This document shows positions 28,180 through 36,711 of a stretch of 64,000 nucleotides of DNA, piece by piece. This stretch comes from Dechloromonas sp. A34. Lineage in GTDB: Bacteria; Pseudomonadota; Gammaproteobacteria; Burkholderiales; Rhodocyclaceae. Positions within the stretch are counted from its first letter, which is position 1, and each line of letters begins with the position of its first letter. The DNA is taken from NCBI RefSeq assembly GCF_026261605.1, contig NZ_CP102486.1, forward strand, positions 558,001 to 622,000. Reading direction: 5' to 3'. The position numbers were made by a program, and so were the translations under genes. The notes beneath the pieces are model-generated. The model saw only the letters and a list, made by a program, of their open reading frames with translations. It was not told the origin of the DNA and did no database searches.

Positions 28180-30252
28180 CTACCCGCCGGTCTCGGCTTT
28201 CGCCGCCGGGCGCGGCGGCAGCAGGAAGCTGCGCGGCTGCCGGCGGAGGCGCTGGCCGATGGCCTTGAGCAGCGGTCCCCAGTGTTCGAACTGGATGTTG
28301 CGGGCCTTGAGGGCGGTGCGCATGGCCAGCCAGAAGCTGACAGCGAGATTGGTCAGGCCGATCAGGGCGATGCCCAGCGCCCCCCAGAGGATGGCCGTGA
28401 GCGGCAGGGCAAACTGGAAGCCGTTGACCGCGTAACCGAGGTTGGCCGAGGCGAAGGCGATGTGCCGGATATCGAGCGGCAGGCCGAGGATGATGCCGAT
28501 GACGCCGGTCGAGCCGAGCATGCAGCCGAACAGGAAATTGCCCATGATGCCGCCCAGCCGGTCCTGAATGTAGGTGCCGACCCGTCCGGCGCCTTCCTTG
28601 CCGGCCAGGCGCTGTAACCAGGGCAGACGGCCGAGGCGCGGCCCAATCTCGGCATAGGCCGCCCGGTTGTCGAAATAGCCGCTGATCAGGCCGGAGAGGA
28701 AGAGGTAGAAACCGGCGATGGCGGCATGAGGCAGTGCCCAGCCGACTACGTCGAGGTCGGCCAGCAGACGGACGCCTTTCTCGGGGGCAATGAGCGGGGT
28801 GCCGAACAACTGACTGAGACCGAAGCCGACGGCGAGGGCGACCGGCAGGGCGACCATGACGTTGCCGCCGATCGCCGCCAGCTGGCTGCGGCTGACCGCG
28901 GCGATGACGTCGACCATGCGTTCAAGATCGGCGCCACGCGTCGGCTTCAGGTCGCCGAGCAGGCCGGCCAGCGTCTGCGCCGTCATTGCCGGCTGCTTGG
29001 TGGCGACCGTCATGCCGAGCAGGTAGATGGTGACGAAGCCCAGGCCGTAGATCATGCTGAACAGGAAGGCCTCGACGAAGAGCGGGGCGTGCAGCCCGCC
29101 AACGAAAATCTTGAGCAGGGCCATGCCGGCGATCAACACCCCGGCGCCCGCTGCCGAGCGCCACATGCCGCGGTATTGGTCGGGCGTGTCACAGATGTAA
29201 TGTTCGCCGGAGCGGGCGGCGTTTTCGGTGACGCGCACGGCAAGCAGGCGGGAGAGTTGCGCCATGTAGAAACGCAGGCTGTTGCGGCGATTTTCGGCGA
29301 GAAAGGCGGCGCGGGCGAACTCGGCCCAGGCGGCGAGCGCTTCGGCGCGGGTGGCTGCTTGCTGGCCGGCAGTCAGGATGGCGACCAGTTCGTGCAGGCG
29401 TTCCAGGCTCTGTTCGCTGCGCGTCAGGATATAAGTCAGATGGAGGCTGGTGCCGACGGTCAGGGCCCGCTTGCGGATGCGTTGCAGGGTATCGCGGCAC
29501 TGGTCGGCGATGACCAGCAACTGGCTGCCGTCGTCAGCCTCTTGTCCAGCGTCGTCGAGCGTCGCCCGGAAGGCATTGACGAAATCCAGGGCTTCGGCGG
29601 ACAGCGAGATGAAGCGTGGGGTGTGGTCGTCGAAGTCGGGCGCGGCGCGCATCAGTTCGCCCTCGACGCCGAGGCCGCTGACGCGGTGGGCGAGGAGCAG
29701 CACGGAGTCGAGAATCTGTTCCTGGATGCTGCGCCAGTCGATGCTGCGCAAGGCGTCGGCCGGGGCAATCAGGGCCCAGAAACGTTGCGAATGCCCGGCC
29801 GGAATCGCTTCCAGCCAGCGCCAGTCGTCGCTGCGGTCGTAGATGACATGCAGGCAGTCTTTCAGCCGGCGTTCGTCCGGGGCCTCGGGCAGCAGGCGAT
29901 TGCCCAGGATGCGCCACCATTCCGAGAAGAAGCCGGTGCCGGGCAGAATACCGCTGTCAGTAAAGAAGGTAAGCAGGCGCCGGGTGGCGAGAAAATGCAC
30001 GACATGGCCGCGAAAGGCAGCGCACAGGGCGGAGTCGTATTCGAGGCGGGAAAGCATGGCGGCATAGCGCTCGCTGGCCCCGTTCTCGCGCCGGTCCTGC
30101 GGGCGCAGAACGCCGACCAGATGGCGGATCAGTTCGAGGGCGTCGGCATCCGGATCGGTGAAGGCGGCCAGTGCGGCATCAATCTGTACTTCATCGGGGG
30201 CCGGCTTGCCGAGCAGCCAGTGGAAGACCCTGGCGATTCTTGTATTTGTCAT
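28180..30252 (-). CDS. Gcr-family integral membrane protein (named site-specific recombinase)
   Basis: 690 residues belonging to the family (COG4389) named after the gonococcal gcr recombinase. The N-terminal 370 residues are soluble and helical. From about residue 375 there are several transmembrane helices (e.g. GVLIAGMALLKIFVGGL, EAFLFSMIYGLGFVTIYLLG, GVIGIILGLPLDIRHIAFA). I see no tyrosine- or serine-recombinase active-site pattern. The protein looks like a membrane protein, and its position with tamA and tamB suggests an envelope role. I therefore treat the recombinase name as historical; the function is unknown. Confidence 0.8.
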   Translation of the reverse strand: MTNTRIARVFHWLLGKPAPDEVQIDAALAAFTDPDADALELIRHLVGVLRPQDRRENGASERYAAMLSRLEYDSALCAAFRGHVVHFLATRRLLTFFTDSGILPGTGFFSEWWRILGNRLLPEAPDERRLKDCLHVIYDRSDDWRWLEAIPAGHSQRFWALIAPADALRSIDWRSIQEQILDSVLLLAHRVSGLGVEGELMRAAPDFDDHTPRFISLSAEALDFVNAFRATLDDAGQEADDGSQLLVIADQCRDTLQRIRKRALTVGTSLHLTYILTRSEQSLERLHELVAILTAGQQAATRAEALAAWAEFARAAFLAENRRNSLRFYMAQLSRLLAVRVTENAARSGEHYICDTPDQYRGMWRSAAGAGVLIAGMALLKIFVGGLHAPLFVEAFLFSMIYGLGFVTIYLLGMTVATKQPAMTAQTLAGLLGDLKPTRGADLERMVDVIAAVSRSQLAAIGGNVMVALPVALAVGFGLSQLFGTPLIAPEKGVRLLADLDVVGWALPHAAIAGFYLFLSGLISGYFDNRAAYAEIGPRLGRLPWLQRLAGKEGAGRVGTYIQDRLGGIMGNFLFGCMLGSTGVIGIILGLPLDIRHIAFASANLGYAVNGFQFALPLTAILWGALGIALIGLTNLAVSFWLAMRTALKARNIQFEHWGPLLKAIGQRLRRQPRSFLLPPRPAAKAETGG

Positions 30253-30344
30253 TGCAACCTTTGCCTATGTTTCTGCCGCAATGGTAATTGACCGGCTGCC
30301 GGAACGCCGTGCCGCACTGTATATGGCGTGTGGTTGAATATTGA

Positions 30345-30362
30345 CTATTCGTAATAGAATAG
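30345..30362. promoter_or_regulatory. Inverted repeat in the AT-rich ompA promoter region
   Basis: CTATTCGTAATAGAATAG is an inverted repeat with 6-bp arms around 6 bases. It lies in an unusually AT-rich stretch (about 30330-30395) for this genome. A -10-like TACAAT is at 30376-30381. It may be an operator or part of the promoter; no regulator is identified. Confidence 0.4.
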
Positions 30363-30416
30363 TTGCGTTTCGCCGTACAATAAACCACTTACATTTTTGA
30401 CAGGGACCCGCCAATT

Positions 30417-31079
30417 ATGAACATCGCCAAGAAATCTCTGCTTCTGGCACTGCTGGCCGGTATCGGCTTTGGTGCTACCGTTGCACAAGCTCAAGAACGC
30501 GTTTATGTGATTGACCAGCGCGACGTCGTCGCCAAGAGCGGCTTCGGTCTGTGCTGGCGTACCGGCTACTGGACCCCGGCTGCCGCCGCCAAGGACCCCG
30601 CTGGCTGCGAATGCGACAAGGACCTGCTGCCGAAGGAAGCCTGCGAAGCCAAGGGTGCCTCGACGACTGGCGCTCCTGCCGCGATCGGCCCGAAGCCGAC
30701 TGGCGAGAAGATCACCGTCGCTGCTGACGCGCTGTTCGACTTCAACAAGGCTGTCCTGCGTCCGGAAGGCAAGGCCAAGCTCGACGAGCTGGTTTCCAAG
30801 GCCAAGGCCATCAAGCTCGAAGTCATCCTCGCTGTCGGCCACACCGACCGCATCGGTGGCGACGCCTACAACCAGAAGCTGTCCGAGAAGCGCGCTGCCG
30901 CAGTCAAGGAATACCTGGTTGCCAAGGGTATCGAAGCCAACCGCGTCTACACCGAAGGCAAGGGCGAGAAGCAGCCGGTAACCGGCAACAAGTGCAAGGG
31001 CACGGCCAAGACCAAGGCCCTGATCGACTGCCTGCAGCCGGATCGCCGCGTCGACATCGAAGTCATCGGCACCAAGTAA
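30417..31079 (+). CDS. OmpA-family outer-membrane protein
   Basis: 220 residues. Signal peptide cleaved after AQAQ or nearby (about residue 25). A short N-terminal region with cysteines (GLCWRTGYW, CECDKDL) replaces a full beta-barrel. The peptidoglycan-binding OmpA_C domain (about 95-215) has LFDFNKAVLRPEGKAKLDEL and VGHTDRIGGDAYNQKLSEKRAAAVKEYL, with the ligand-binding Asp and Arg. The codon choice is markedly biased, as in highly expressed genes. It has its own upstream promoter region and a strong terminator, so it is monocistronic. Confidence 0.92.
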   Translation: MNIAKKSLLLALLAGIGFGATVAQAQERVYVIDQRDVVAKSGFGLCWRTGYWTPAAAAKDPAGCECDKDLLPKEACEAKGASTTGAPAAIGPKPTGEKITVAADALFDFNKAVLRPEGKAKLDELVSKAKAIKLEVILAVGHTDRIGGDAYNQKLSEKRAAAVKEYLVAKGIEANRVYTEGKGEKQPVTGNKCKGTAKTKALIDCLQPDRRVDIEVIGTK

Positions 31080-31100
31080 GCCGCCGACGCTTCAATGAAA

Positions 31101-31126
31101 AGCCCTGCTTCGGCAGGGCTTTTTTT
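31101..31126 (+). terminator. Rho-independent terminator of the ompA-type gene
   Basis: AGCCCTGC and GCAGGGCT form a perfect 8-bp stem capped by a TTCG tetraloop, followed by six or more T. It lies 21 bases after the stop. Confidence 0.95.
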
Positions 31127-31146
31127 GTGACTACCGGATTCACCCC

Positions 31147-33339
31147 ATGCTCAATAACGTCCGTCTGTTTGGTGCCCTGATTCTGGCTGCGCTGGCCGTC
31201 GTTCCTGCCGTGCAGGCGGCCGAAGAAATCCGGCGGCCGCGTATCGGCCTGGTGCTCGGCGGTGGCGGGGCGCGCGGGGCGGCTCATATCGGCGTGCTCG
31301 AGGTGCTCGAGAAACTGCGCATCCCGGTCGATTGTGTGGCGGGGACCAGCATGGGGGCGCTGGTCGCTGGTTCATTCGCGGCCGGCATGAGTCCGGCCGT
31401 GATGCGCCAGAATCTGGCCCAGGCAGACTGGAACGACATGTTCATCGACAATCCCGAATACTCGGAGATGAACTATCGCAACAAGACCATCTCCCGCCGT
31501 TTCCTGCCGGGCTCGGAAAGCGGGGTCGGCACCGATGGCGTGAAGTACCAGTCGGCGGTGGTCGCCGGGCAGAAGATCAAGCTCTTCTTCAATCAGCTGG
31601 TGCGGGCCAACCAGGGCGAGCGCAACATCGAGGACTTGCCGCTGCCCCTGTCGATCATCGCCACCGACATCGGTTCCGGCGACAAGGTGGTCTTTCGCGA
31701 CGGCCCGTTGACCACCGCGATGCGCGCCAGCATGTCGGTACCCGGGCTGATCGCACCGGTCGATCATCAGGGGCGCAAGCTGGTCGATGGCGGCCTGGTC
31801 GACAACCTGCCGATCGGCGAGGTGCGCGAGCGTTGCCGGGCCGACGTGGTGATCGCCGTCAATGTCGGCTCGCCGCTGCTCAAGCCGGAAGAGGTCGGTT
31901 CGCTGCTCACCGTGTCGGCGCAGATGGTCAATATTCTGACCGAGCAGAACGTCACCCGCTCGCTGGCGACCTTGAAGCCCGACGACATCTACATCAAGCC
32001 CGAACTCGACGCCATCGGCGCCGGCGATTTCGCCCGCCATGGCGAGACCGCCGACCGCGGCCGGGTGGCGGCCGAAGCGCTGGGCGCTCAACTGGCCCGC
32101 CTGGCAGTCGACGAACCGGCCTACGCCGCCTGGTGGAAGGGCATCGTCGTCACCAGCCGCGTCTCGCCGCGTATCGATGCAGTCGAGATCGTCGGGCTGG
32201 GGCGGGTCAATCCGGCCGTCGTCGAGCGGCACCTGCATGTCGAACCGGGGCAGACCATCCGGCCGAGCAACATCAATCGCGACCTGCTGCGCATGTATGG
32301 CGACGGCTATTACGAAAGCGTCGATTACACCGTACTTCGCCAGCGCGAGCGCAACATCCTGCGCGTCATGCCGGTCGAAAAGGCCTGGGGGCCGGACTAC
32401 CTGCGCTTTGCCGTCAATCTCTACGCCGACAACAGCCAGGGCTCCTCATTCGGCCTGCGCCTTGGTTACCACAAGACCTGGCTGAACAGCCTGGGCGGTG
32501 AACTGCTGGTCACCGGCGATGTCGGTTCGACCAACCGCCTCGGCCTCAATCTTTACCAGCCGCTCGATACGTCCCAGCGCTTCTTCGTCGAAGGCACGAC
32601 CGGCGTCGAGCAGACCCGCCTGAATGTCTTCGAAAACGATCGCCGCATCGCCCAGTACAAGGTCACCGAAACCGGTGCCGGCGTTTTCGTCGGCAGCAAT
32701 ATCGGGCTGCTCGGGCCGCTGCGCCTGGGCTGGGTCGAACGCCATCGCTTCTTCGAACTCGATATCGGCGACCCGTCGCTGCCCAAGGCCGACCAGAAGT
32801 TCGGCGGCTGGAAAGCCGCGCTCGATTTCGATCAGTTCGACCGCATGTATTTTCCGACCCGGGGCTGGGGCGTGCAGCTTTCCTACTTCGATTCGCCGCG
32901 CCTCGATTACTCGCGGGCCGATGTCGATTTGCTCGCCGCCTTCGCGCTCGGCGGCACCGTCTTCAATGCCCGGCTGCACTACACCGGCTCGCCGCGTGGT
33001 GTGCTGCCGGTCTACGATGCCGGCACCCTGGGCGGGTTCCTCAACATGACGGCCTTCGCCCAGAATCAGCTGATCGGCGACGACATCCGCTATGCCGGGC
33101 TGCGCACCGAGCAGATCATCGGCCGGCTGCCGCTCGGCCTGCGCGGCGACATGCGCCTCGGGCTGGCGCTGGAGGCGGCCCAGGTCAGCACGCGCTACAC
33201 CGAGACCCAACGCAATGGCGTGCTCGATTCGACGGCACTCTATATCGGCGGCGAGACGCCGTTCGGACCGACTTATCTCGGTTTCGGCTACTCGACCAGC
33301 GGCGTCAGCAACCTCTTCCTGTCGATCGGCATCCCGTGA
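31147..33339 (+). CDS. Patatin-like phospholipase with C-terminal barrel (type Vd autotransporter, PlpD-like)
   Basis: 730 residues. Signal peptide (about 1-24, VQAAEE). Patatin domain (about 30-330): oxyanion loop GLVLGGGGARGAAHIG, nucleophile Ser in GTSMG, and catalytic Asp in DGGLVDN. One POTRA-like domain follows (about 335-410, AVEIVGLGRVNPAVVERHL), then a BamA-type 16-strand barrel (about 410-730). This order defines type Vd secretion, where a lipase is exported through its own barrel and may be released or surface-displayed. It starts at ATG 31147 just after the ompA terminator. Confidence 0.9.
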   Translation: MLNNVRLFGALILAALAVVPAVQAAEEIRRPRIGLVLGGGGARGAAHIGVLEVLEKLRIPVDCVAGTSMGALVAGSFAAGMSPAVMRQNLAQADWNDMFIDNPEYSEMNYRNKTISRRFLPGSESGVGTDGVKYQSAVVAGQKIKLFFNQLVRANQGERNIEDLPLPLSIIATDIGSGDKVVFRDGPLTTAMRASMSVPGLIAPVDHQGRKLVDGGLVDNLPIGEVRERCRADVVIAVNVGSPLLKPEEVGSLLTVSAQMVNILTEQNVTRSLATLKPDDIYIKPELDAIGAGDFARHGETADRGRVAAEALGAQLARLAVDEPAYAAWWKGIVVTSRVSPRIDAVEIVGLGRVNPAVVERHLHVEPGQTIRPSNINRDLLRMYGDGYYESVDYTVLRQRERNILRVMPVEKAWGPDYLRFAVNLYADNSQGSSFGLRLGYHKTWLNSLGGELLVTGDVGSTNRLGLNLYQPLDTSQRFFVEGTTGVEQTRLNVFENDRRIAQYKVTETGAGVFVGSNIGLLGPLRLGWVERHRFFELDIGDPSLPKADQKFGGWKAALDFDQFDRMYFPTRGWGVQLSYFDSPRLDYSRADVDLLAAFALGGTVFNARLHYTGSPRGVLPVYDAGTLGGFLNMTAFAQNQLIGDDIRYAGLRTEQIIGRLPLGLRGDMRLGLALEAAQVSTRYTETQRNGVLDSTALYIGGETPFGPTYLGFGYSTSGVSNLFLSIGIP

Positions 33340-33397
33340 GGCAGCGGCTGGCGCTGGCGGGTGGCATACTGGTGCATCACTTCCAGCGGAGAACGCC

Positions 33398-33976
33398 ATG
33401 CAATCACGCTTCCTGATGTTTTTTGCGGTCTGCCTGCTGTGGATGGGCACGGCGCTGGCCCAGGTCAATATCAATACCGCCAGCCAGGACGAACTGGATG
33501 GCTTGAAAGGCGTTGGCCCGACCAAGGCCAAGGCAATTGTGGAGTACCGGAAGAAAAATGGGCCGTTCAAATCGGTCGATGACCTGAATAACGTCAAAGG
33601 CTTCGGCCAAAAGGTCGTGGATAGTCTGCGCGCCGACGTCACCGTCGGCGCCGTGCCCCGTGCTCCGTCGGCGATTCCGGCTCCCGGCCGGAAGAGCGCC
33701 GAAGTGGCGCCGCCAGTGGTCGCTCCGACCAAACCCGTTGCCCCGGCTCGTCCCGCAGTGCCCGGTGCGGCTTCGGGCGTGAAGCCGCCGGCTCCGGTCG
33801 CAGTGCCGGCAGACAAATCTGCTTTGTCTGCGCCTGCTCCGGCCAGGCCGGCGCTGCCCGGGAAGGCCCCGGCCGAAGCCAGAGCGGCGGCGCCGTCAGC
33901 GCCGATCGCCAAACCGGCGGCTCCCGCCCGTCCCGCCGCCCCGGCCCGCCCGGCCCAGCCGGCAGCGGCCAACTGA
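33398..33976 (+). CDS. ComEA-like helix-hairpin-helix DNA-binding protein with Pro/Ala-rich tail
   Basis: 192 residues. Signal peptide (MFFAVCLLWMGTALAQ). A tandem helix-hairpin-helix unit (about 22-85): VNINTASQDELDGLKGVGPTKAKAIVEYR and VDDLNNVKGFGQKVVDSL, the periplasmic double-strand DNA-binding module of ComEA. The remaining roughly 100 residues are almost only Pro, Ala, Val and Lys, which most ComEA proteins lack; such a tail could span periplasm or wall. It is a natural-transformation candidate, but no other com genes are nearby. The longer open frame from 33092 overlaps the patatin gene and is rejected. Confidence 0.88.
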   Translation: MQSRFLMFFAVCLLWMGTALAQVNINTASQDELDGLKGVGPTKAKAIVEYRKKNGPFKSVDDLNNVKGFGQKVVDSLRADVTVGAVPRAPSAIPAPGRKSAEVAPPVVAPTKPVAPARPAVPGAASGVKPPAPVAVPADKSALSAPAPARPALPGKAPAEARAAAPSAPIAKPAAPARPAAPARPAQPAAAN

Positions 33977-34002
33977 GGCAAGGCGGCAGTATCGGAGCGG
34001 CC

Positions 34003-36675
34003 GTGAGCGATCACCTGTTTCTCTGCGCCACCACCCGCCTCGCCCAGATGCTGCGCGGCGAGATCCCCGCCGGCCAGACGGTCTGGCGGACCCGGCTGGC
34101 GCTGACTCTGGGCCAGTGGCTGGCGGCACTGGCTGACGAAGCCTTGCTCACCGGCATCGCCGATCTGCCGGCGGCGCTCGACCCCTTTGCCGAACGCCTG
34201 CTTTGGGAAAAGGTGATCGCCGGTTCGCTGACCGAGGCGGCGCCGCTCTTCGACATTCAAGGCATGGCGGCTTCGGCGGCCGAGGCGCACGCGCTGGCCG
34301 GCATCTGGAATATTCGGCCGGGCGGTAGCCAGCTGTCCGACGAGGCCCAACTCTTCCTCGGCTGGCAGGCCGAATTCGAGAAACGCTGCCGGGCCGGCGG
34401 CTGGGTCGACCAGGCCGGCCTGCACCGGCAGCTTGTCGGCCTGATCGCGGCCGGCCATTTCGCCTTGCCGGCGACGATCATCTTCGCCGGCTTCGATCGC
34501 CTGACGCCGCTCGAGCAGGGGCTGATCGCTGCCTTGACGGCACGGGGCATCGAGGTCGACCAGCGGCCGAACCGGATCGTCGACGCCGCTGCCCGCTACG
34601 TCCTGCCCTGCGCCGACAGCGAAGCCGAATGCGCCGCCGTCGCCGCCTGGGCCAAGGCCCATCTCGCGGCCAATCCGGCGGCCCGGCTCGGCATCGTCGC
34701 GCCCGACCTGGCGGGCGTGCGCGACCGCCTGGAATTCGGCCTCGACGACGCCCTGCACCCGGCCCTGCTCCGCCCCGATGCGGCCGAGGTGCCGCGCTGC
34801 TTCAACTTTTCGCTGGGCCGCGGCCTGGCCGACCTGCCGCTGATCCGCGTCGCCCTCGACCTGCTGGCCCTCGGCAGCGGGCGCGCCAAGGTCGAGCAGG
34901 GCCGCCTCTCCGAGCTTTTGCTGGCCGGCGGCTGGGCTGCCGCCGAGGCGGAAGCCGATGGCCGCGCCCGGCTCGATGTCGCGCTGCGCCGCGATCTGCC
35001 ATATTTCACCACCCTGCCGGCCCTGATCCGGCTGGCCGGGCGCCTGGCCGAGGAACAGCCGCCGCTTTGCCCGCTGACGGTGGCGGCGCTCGAAGCCTTC
35101 ATTGAAGCGATGAGCAGCCTGCCAAAAAGCCTGTGTCCCGGCGAATGGTCGGCGGTCTTCCGCCAGGCCCTGAAAGCCGCCGGCTGGCCCGGCGACCGGG
35201 CGTTGTCCAGCCACGAGTTCCAGGCCCGCCGGGCCTTCGGCGAAGTGCTCGACAGCTTCGGCCGCTTCGACGGCCTGCTCGGGGCCCTGTCGTTCAACGA
35301 AGCAGTGCGCCGCTTGTCGCAGCTTTGCCGCCAGCGCATCTTTCAGCCGGAAACCCGCGGCCGGCCGGCGATCCAGGTTCTCGGCGTGCTCGAAAGCGCC
35401 GGTCTCGGCTTCGATGCACTGTGGGTGATGGGCATGAATGACGATCTCTGGCCGCCGGCTCCGCGCCCCAACCCCCTGTTGCCGGCCGAACTGCTGCGTG
35501 CCGCCGGGGCGGCCCACGCCAGCGCCGAGGTCGAACTCGATTTCGCGACGCGGGTCCATGCCCGGCTATCGCTGGCTGCACCGGAAGTCACCTTCTCCTA
35601 TGCCCAGGCCGATGGTAACCGCGTCTTGCGCCCGAGTCCGCTGATCGGCGGACTGCCGGTGCTGGCCGAGGCACCAGCGGCTGTTGGAAGCCTTGCCCGG
35701 CAACTGGCGCAGCAGGCGGCCAGCGCCGGCGAACAGCTCGCCGACGCCGCCGCCCCGCCGGTCGGCGAGGGCGAGAAGGTTTCTGGTGGCAGCTGGCTGC
35801 TGCGCGCCCAGGCGATCTGCCCGGCCTGGGCCTACTACCAGTTCCGGCTCGGCGCAGAGGCGATGGAGGCGCCGGTCGAAGGCCTCGACCCGGCAGCGCG
35901 CGGCACCCTGGTCCATGAAGCGCTGGAAGCCTTCTGGACCGCCGTGCATTCGTCGCAGGCGCTCGCCGCGCTGGGCGAGGCGGCGCGCCGGCAGGCCATC
36001 GCCGAGGCGGTGACCAAGGCCCTGCAGAGCTTCGAGCTCGATCGCCGGGTCACGCTGCCGGCCCGCTTCCGCGAACTCGAAGCGGCGCGCCTGGAAAAGC
36101 TGCTCGAGGTCTGGCTGGCGGTTGAAACGAAGCGCGGCGTCGATTTCGAGGTCATCGCCTGCGAACAGCCGGCCGAAGTCGAGATCGAGGGCATCAAGGT
36201 CAGGATGGTGGTGGACCGCATCGACCAGCTGGCCGACGGCCGCCAGGTCATCATCGACTACAAGACCGGTGCCGCCATTGACTACAAGAACTGGGCCGAA
36301 GCGCGCATCACCGAGCCGCAACTGCCGATCTACGCCGCGCTGGTCGCCGACGAGGTGACCGCCGTCGTCTTCGCCAAGGTCCTGCTCGACAAGCCGGCCT
36401 TCGCCGGCATTGCCGACGAAAAGGACATCCTGCCCGGCGTCCAGGGTGTCGGCGACGAGAAACAGAAAATTTTCGACCCAGCCGAATTCCCGGACTGGAT
36501 CGCCGTCGTCATGCACTGGCGCGAACGTCTGCATGCGGTGGCGAAAGAAGTAAGGCAGGGGCAGGCCGGGGTGATGTTTGCCGACGAAAAGGCGCTGCTC
36601 TACTGCGAGGTCAAGCCCCTGTTGCGGCTGGCCGAGCGGCGGCGCTTGTTGGCCGAGGCGCAGGCGGGCGGGTAG
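34003..36675 (+). CDS. AddB-like PD-(D/E)XK nuclease, probable double-strand-break repair subunit
   Basis: 890 residues. The N-terminal part resembles an inactivated helicase of the AddB/RecC type (FAGFDRLTPLEQGLIAAL). The C-terminal RecB-family nuclease has GTLVHEALEAFW, MVVDRIDQLADGRQVIIDYKTG (the DxxxDYK catalytic core) and EPQLPIYAALV. It matches the family described as a probable DNA repair protein usually encoded beside an AddA-like helicase-nuclease. Here that partner (40203-43580) is 3.5 kb away. Starts at GTG 34003. Expected role: end-processing of double-strand breaks together with that partner. Confidence 0.85.
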   Translation: MSDHLFLCATTRLAQMLRGEIPAGQTVWRTRLALTLGQWLAALADEALLTGIADLPAALDPFAERLLWEKVIAGSLTEAAPLFDIQGMAASAAEAHALAGIWNIRPGGSQLSDEAQLFLGWQAEFEKRCRAGGWVDQAGLHRQLVGLIAAGHFALPATIIFAGFDRLTPLEQGLIAALTARGIEVDQRPNRIVDAAARYVLPCADSEAECAAVAAWAKAHLAANPAARLGIVAPDLAGVRDRLEFGLDDALHPALLRPDAAEVPRCFNFSLGRGLADLPLIRVALDLLALGSGRAKVEQGRLSELLLAGGWAAAEAEADGRARLDVALRRDLPYFTTLPALIRLAGRLAEEQPPLCPLTVAALEAFIEAMSSLPKSLCPGEWSAVFRQALKAAGWPGDRALSSHEFQARRAFGEVLDSFGRFDGLLGALSFNEAVRRLSQLCRQRIFQPETRGRPAIQVLGVLESAGLGFDALWVMGMNDDLWPPAPRPNPLLPAELLRAAGAAHASAEVELDFATRVHARLSLAAPEVTFSYAQADGNRVLRPSPLIGGLPVLAEAPAAVGSLARQLAQQAASAGEQLADAAAPPVGEGEKVSGGSWLLRAQAICPAWAYYQFRLGAEAMEAPVEGLDPAARGTLVHEALEAFWTAVHSSQALAALGEAARRQAIAEAVTKALQSFELDRRVTLPARFRELEAARLEKLLEVWLAVETKRGVDFEVIACEQPAEVEIEGIKVRMVVDRIDQLADGRQVIIDYKTGAAIDYKNWAEARITEPQLPIYAALVADEVTAVVFAKVLLDKPAFAGIADEKDILPGVQGVGDEKQKIFDPAEFPDWIAVVMHWRERLHAVAKEVRQGQAGVMFADEKALLYCEVKPLLRLAERRRLLAEAQAGG

Positions 36676-36682
36676 GGTATCT

Positions 36683-36694
36683 CTGTATATACAG
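36683..36694. repeat. Perfect 12-bp palindrome CTGTATATACAG
   Basis: It lies 8 bases after the AddB-like stop, at the left edge of the lower-GC insert. The half-sites resemble LexA half-sites, but the spacing (N4) is wrong for the proteobacterial LexA box (N8) seen upstream of uvrA. Role unknown. Confidence 0.4.
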
Positions 36695-36711
36695 CTTTGG
36701 AGTGCGCAAAG

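Noticed and set aside
28180..30252. Site-specific recombination locus or integron around gcr
   Set aside because: No att sites, inverted repeats or recombinase catalytic motif are visible, and the gene is in an operon with tamA and tamB.
32446..35559. 1037-residue open frame on the minus strand over the patatin, ComEA-like and AddB-like genes
   Set aside because: It crosses three well-supported plus-strand genes and has no family-like motif; it is a codon-bias artefact.
36683..36694. CTGTATATACAG as a LexA box
   Set aside because: The half-sites are separated by 4 bases, not 8, and it lies downstream of a gene rather than at a promoter.
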